A DNA stretch of 64,000 nucleotides from Cupriavidus pauculus (GTDB lineage: Bacteria > Pseudomonadota > Gammaproteobacteria > Burkholderiales > Burkholderiaceae), in assembly GCF_008801835.1 (NCBI RefSeq), contig NZ_VZOW01000023.1, positions 23,790-87,789 of the forward strand. Reading direction: 5' to 3'. This document shows, piece after piece, positions 61,730 through 64,000 of this stretch. How positions within the stretch are numbered: position 1 is the stretch's first letter; every line of letters begins with the position of its first letter. The notes beneath the pieces were generated by a model. The model was given only the letters and a program-made list of their open reading frames with translations. It was not told the DNA's origin and searched no databases. Position numbers and translations under genes: made by a program.

Positions 61730-64000
61730 TCAGGCCACCTCGCGCAGCAGCGAGCGCGCTTCGGATTGCAACGGATCTTGCGACTGATCCACCACTTCCT
61801 GCAGCAACTCGCGAGCGCCTTCCTTGTCGCCGATCTCGATGTAAGCGCGCGCCAGATCGAGCTTGATCTGCATGTCGCGGCCACCGTCCATACCGGTTGG
61901 CGACAATGTGCTGGCCGACACACCGTGGGTCGAATCGCCACCTTCCGAGGTCACGCGGCTGAGATCGATCGGCTCGACGAGCATGCCATTCTGCAGCATC
62001 GTCGGCGCGGGCAAGGGCTCATGGACGTCAGCCAGCGTCGGCAGATCGAACATCGCGGCCACGCCAGTGGGCGCGGTGGCGGGCGCAGTGCTAGGCGTGT
62101 CGGCATTCAGATCGAGCGACAGGCCCGACATGTCGAATTCCAGCGGCCGCGAGCGCGTGGGCGTATCGAGCGCCGGAATGTCCGACAGGCGCTGGGCGGC
62201 TTCATCGTCGCCGCGCGCGTCGAGCACATCGGGTTCGCCCAGCGCGTCGTTACCGAACACCATTGAAGCCGACATCGGCGCAATGATTGGCTCGCCCGGT
62301 GCGGGCGCCGGGAAGGCATCGAGGGGCAGCGCCAGATCCGGCATGGCGGCTTCCCGCGGCGCCTGTTGCAGGTTTTGGGCCGGATCCTGGGTGCGCCATT
62401 GATCGGCCACCGGCGTAGTGGTATCGGCTTCTCCGCCAGCGTCTGGCGTGACGGCCAGATACAGCGCATTGCTCGGGTCGAGCTTGCGGCCCATTTCCGC
62501 CGCCTGGAGCCACTCGGCGCCTTGTCCGCCCGTCTGAGCGAACATGTCTTCTGCAATCACCCGGAAACCTTCCACATCCTGACGCGTGTTGTAAATCTCC
62601 AGCAGCTTCAGGCGAATGGCCTGCCGCTCAGGATTCTGTTGCAACGCTTCGCGCAGGATTTCTTCGGCCTGCACGTCGCGCCCATAAGCGATATACACCT
62701 CGGCCTCGGCAATCGGATCGACTTCCGTGGCTTCCGGCGAGTTGTTGCCGATGCGGAAATCGGCGCCGAAAACGCTATGTTGCGACGTATCGACGCTCTG
62801 GCCGCCGGCGGTGCCGAACAGCGAGTGGCCGCCGGCCATGACGGTGCTCTCCTGGGACAGGATGCTGTCGCCGAAACCGGTGTTTTCGCTCGCCTTCTGA
62901 TTCTGGCGGCGGCGATAGTACGCATATCCGCCAAGCAACGCAACCAGCACTCCCGCGCCGGGCAGAAGCATCGGATTGGCCAGCAGATCGTCGACGAACG
63001 ATGTCTCGACCGGCACCGGCTGGATAACGGGCGGTTTTTTCGCGGCCACTGCCGGTGCGGAGGCAGGTGCTGCGGCGGCCGGCGTGGATGCGCCAGCGGC
63101 CAACGGGGCAGATGCGGCGGCCACTGCGGCGCTATCGGGCGCGGATGCGGGTGCCGCAACAGACGACGGAGCCGACGACGATGCCGCCGGCACTGGCGCA
63201 GCGGTACTGGTCGTGGCATCGGCCTGCCTTGACGGCTCGGGCGGCACCACGGCCGGTGCGGGCGCTGCCGCGGTGTCGGCGGGCTTCGCGGCGCCAGTGG
63301 CGGCGGTCGTTGCGGCAGCCGTGGCAGCAGCCGGCTTGGCCGCCTGGTTGGCCTGGCCGAGCTTGGCGATTTCCGCGTTCTTCAGCTCCATCAGGCGCTG
63401 CATATCGGAAACGTTTTTTTCCAGCTGTGCCACGCGCGACTCGGCTTCCTTGAGCTTGCGCTGGGCGGCCACATCGGCCTCTGCCTTCGCCTGCGCGCCC
63501 TTGTCGGCCTTCGAAAGCTTCAGTTCGTCGCGCGGACCGGCGTCTGGCACCGTGGTGTCCTGCACACGCGCCGTGACATTGCCGGACTGCTCGCGACCGG
63601 TGCCAGCCTCCACCGACTTTGCGGCGGCTGCGGTAGCCAGGCGGCTGCGGTAGCTGTCAAATCCTTGCGTGCGCGCCACCACTTCGCGGCGCGCTTCACG
63701 CGGGGTGACCGATTGCGCCTGCTGGGCGCTCGGCACCTTCAACACCGCGCCGGATTTGATGCGATTGATATTACCGCCAATGAATGCATTGGGATTGTTG
63801 CGGTAGAGCGCCAGCAACATCTGGTCGAGCGATACGGAATCCTGGCCCTGCGCCGCTTCACCGGCAATGCTGGAGAGCGTGTCGCCACGCTGAACCGTAT
63901 AGCTGCCACTGACGGTGGCGACTTCGGCCCGAGCCGGCGCGGCGGCAGCAGGCGCGGCGGCGGCGCGGCGCGGCTGACGGGGCGGCGCCGGGCGTGGCGT
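61730..64000 (-). CDS. fimV: FimV/HubP-like LysM protein, 3' part
   Basis: Only the C-terminal 756 residues are in the window; the frame is open to the right edge, so the start lies outside. Seen in order: a LysM domain (YTVQRGDTLSSIAG), a long Ala/Pro/Thr-rich linker with a coiled-coil stretch (LKEAESRVAQLEKNVSDM), one membrane helix (LLPGAGVLVALLGGYAYY), an acidic cytoplasmic region with TPR-like repeats (AEEILREALQQNPERQAI) and the conserved FimV C-terminal motif (DLARAYIEIGDKEGARELL). FimV-type proteins organise the cell pole and type IV pili. fimV-truA-trpF is a standard order. Confidence 0.9.
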   Translation of the reverse strand, partial: TPRPAPPRQPRRAAAAPAAAAPARAEVATVSGSYTVQRGDTLSSIAGEAAQGQDSVSLDQMLLALYRNNPNAFIGGNINRIKSGAVLKVPSAQQAQSVTPREARREVVARTQGFDSYRSRLATAAAAKSVEAGTGREQSGNVTARVQDTTVPDAGPRDELKLSKADKGAQAKAEADVAAQRKLKEAESRVAQLEKNVSDMQRLMELKNAEIAKLGQANQAAKPAAATAAATTAATGAAKPADTAAAPAPAVVPPEPSRQADATTSTAAPVPAASSSAPSSVAAPASAPDSAAVAAASAPLAAGASTPAAAAPASAPAVAAKKPPVIQPVPVETSFVDDLLANPMLLPGAGVLVALLGGYAYYRRRQNQKASENTGFGDSILSQESTVMAGGHSLFGTAGGQSVDTSQHSVFGADFRIGNNSPEATEVDPIAEAEVYIAYGRDVQAEEILREALQQNPERQAIRLKLLEIYNTRQDVEGFRVIAEDMFAQTGGQGAEWLQAAEMGRKLDPSNALYLAVTPDAGGEADTTTPVADQWRTQDPAQNLQQAPREAAMPDLALPLDAFPAPAPGEPIIAPMSASMVFGNDALGEPDVLDARGDDEAAQRLSDIPALDTPTRSRPLEFDMSGLSLDLNADTPSTAPATAPTGVAAMFDLPTLADVHEPLPAPTMLQNGMLVEPIDLSRVTSEGGDSTHGVSASTLSPTGMDGGRDMQIKLDLARAYIEIGDKEGARELLQEVVDQSQDPLQSEARSLLREVA

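Noticed and set aside
1..64000. CRISPR arrays, insertion sequences, prophage or toxin-antitoxin modules
   Set aside because: No regularly spaced repeats, transposase or integrase motifs or phage genes were seen; composition is uniform.

Overview
The window is a high-GC betaproteobacterial chromosome segment. The gene orders point to Burkholderiaceae, most likely Cupriavidus or Ralstonia: rpoE-rseA-rseB-mucD-lepA-lepB-rnc-era-recO-pdxJ-acpS-nagZ, yceD-rpmF-plsX-fabHDG-acpP-fabF, and fimV-truA-trpF-trpB-DNA methylase-trpA-accD-folC-dedD-cvpA-purF. The genus is inferred from memory of synteny and protein sequence. Nothing in the window looks like a prophage, insertion sequence, CRISPR array or genomic island; it is almost entirely core genome.

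Layout. 1-5.4 kb: two identical tRNA-Gly(GCC) genes, pgsA and uvrC on the minus strand, then earP and efp on the plus strand (a translation factor and the enzyme that rhamnosylates it). 5.4-17.9 kb: a minus-strand supercluster running from the envelope-stress sigma factor and its regulators (rpoE, rseA, rseB, mucD) through lepA, lepB, a DUF4845 gene, rnc, era, recO, pdxJ and acpS to nagZ, with several 1-4 base stop/start overlaps. 18.1-25.0 kb: the fatty-acid and phospholipid initiation operon with L32 (rpmF) and YceD at its head. A strong promoter lies in front of yceD and an intrinsic terminator lies between rpmF and plsX.

25.1-30 kb: plus-strand maf and a tetrapyrrole-methylase-family gene, then minus-strand rluC-gph-Rieske-sppA. 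30.8-34 kb: rne (RNase E) behind a 980-base gene-free leader containing a perfect 11-bp hairpin. 34.2-37.3 kb: molybdenum cofactor genes moaA-mobA-moeA. 37.7-44.5 kb: a small membrane protein, then a minus-strand run rmuC, ghrB-like, nhaD-like, lutC-like, pncB and an unknown exported protein. 44.9-46.5 kb: a 7Fe ferredoxin (fdxA) followed by a ferredoxin-NADP reductase.

46.7-50.2 kb: tRNA-Asn, rpsU (TTG start), a LysE-family exporter, and the nodI/nodJ-type ABC exporter. 50.3-64 kb: metZ, purF, cvpA, dedD, folC, accD, trpA, an orphan beta-class DNA methyltransferase, trpB, trpF, truA and the 3' part of fimV, all on the minus strand.

No wholly new multi-gene system is evident. The most interesting signals are regulatory. 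An orphan DNA methyltransferase is translationally locked between trpB and trpA. Its likely target (GTWWAC, from memory of orthologues) occurs two bases from the -35 box of the yceD-rpmF promoter and again upstream of rpsU. The rne leader and the trpA-accD gap also carry unexplained strong hairpins.
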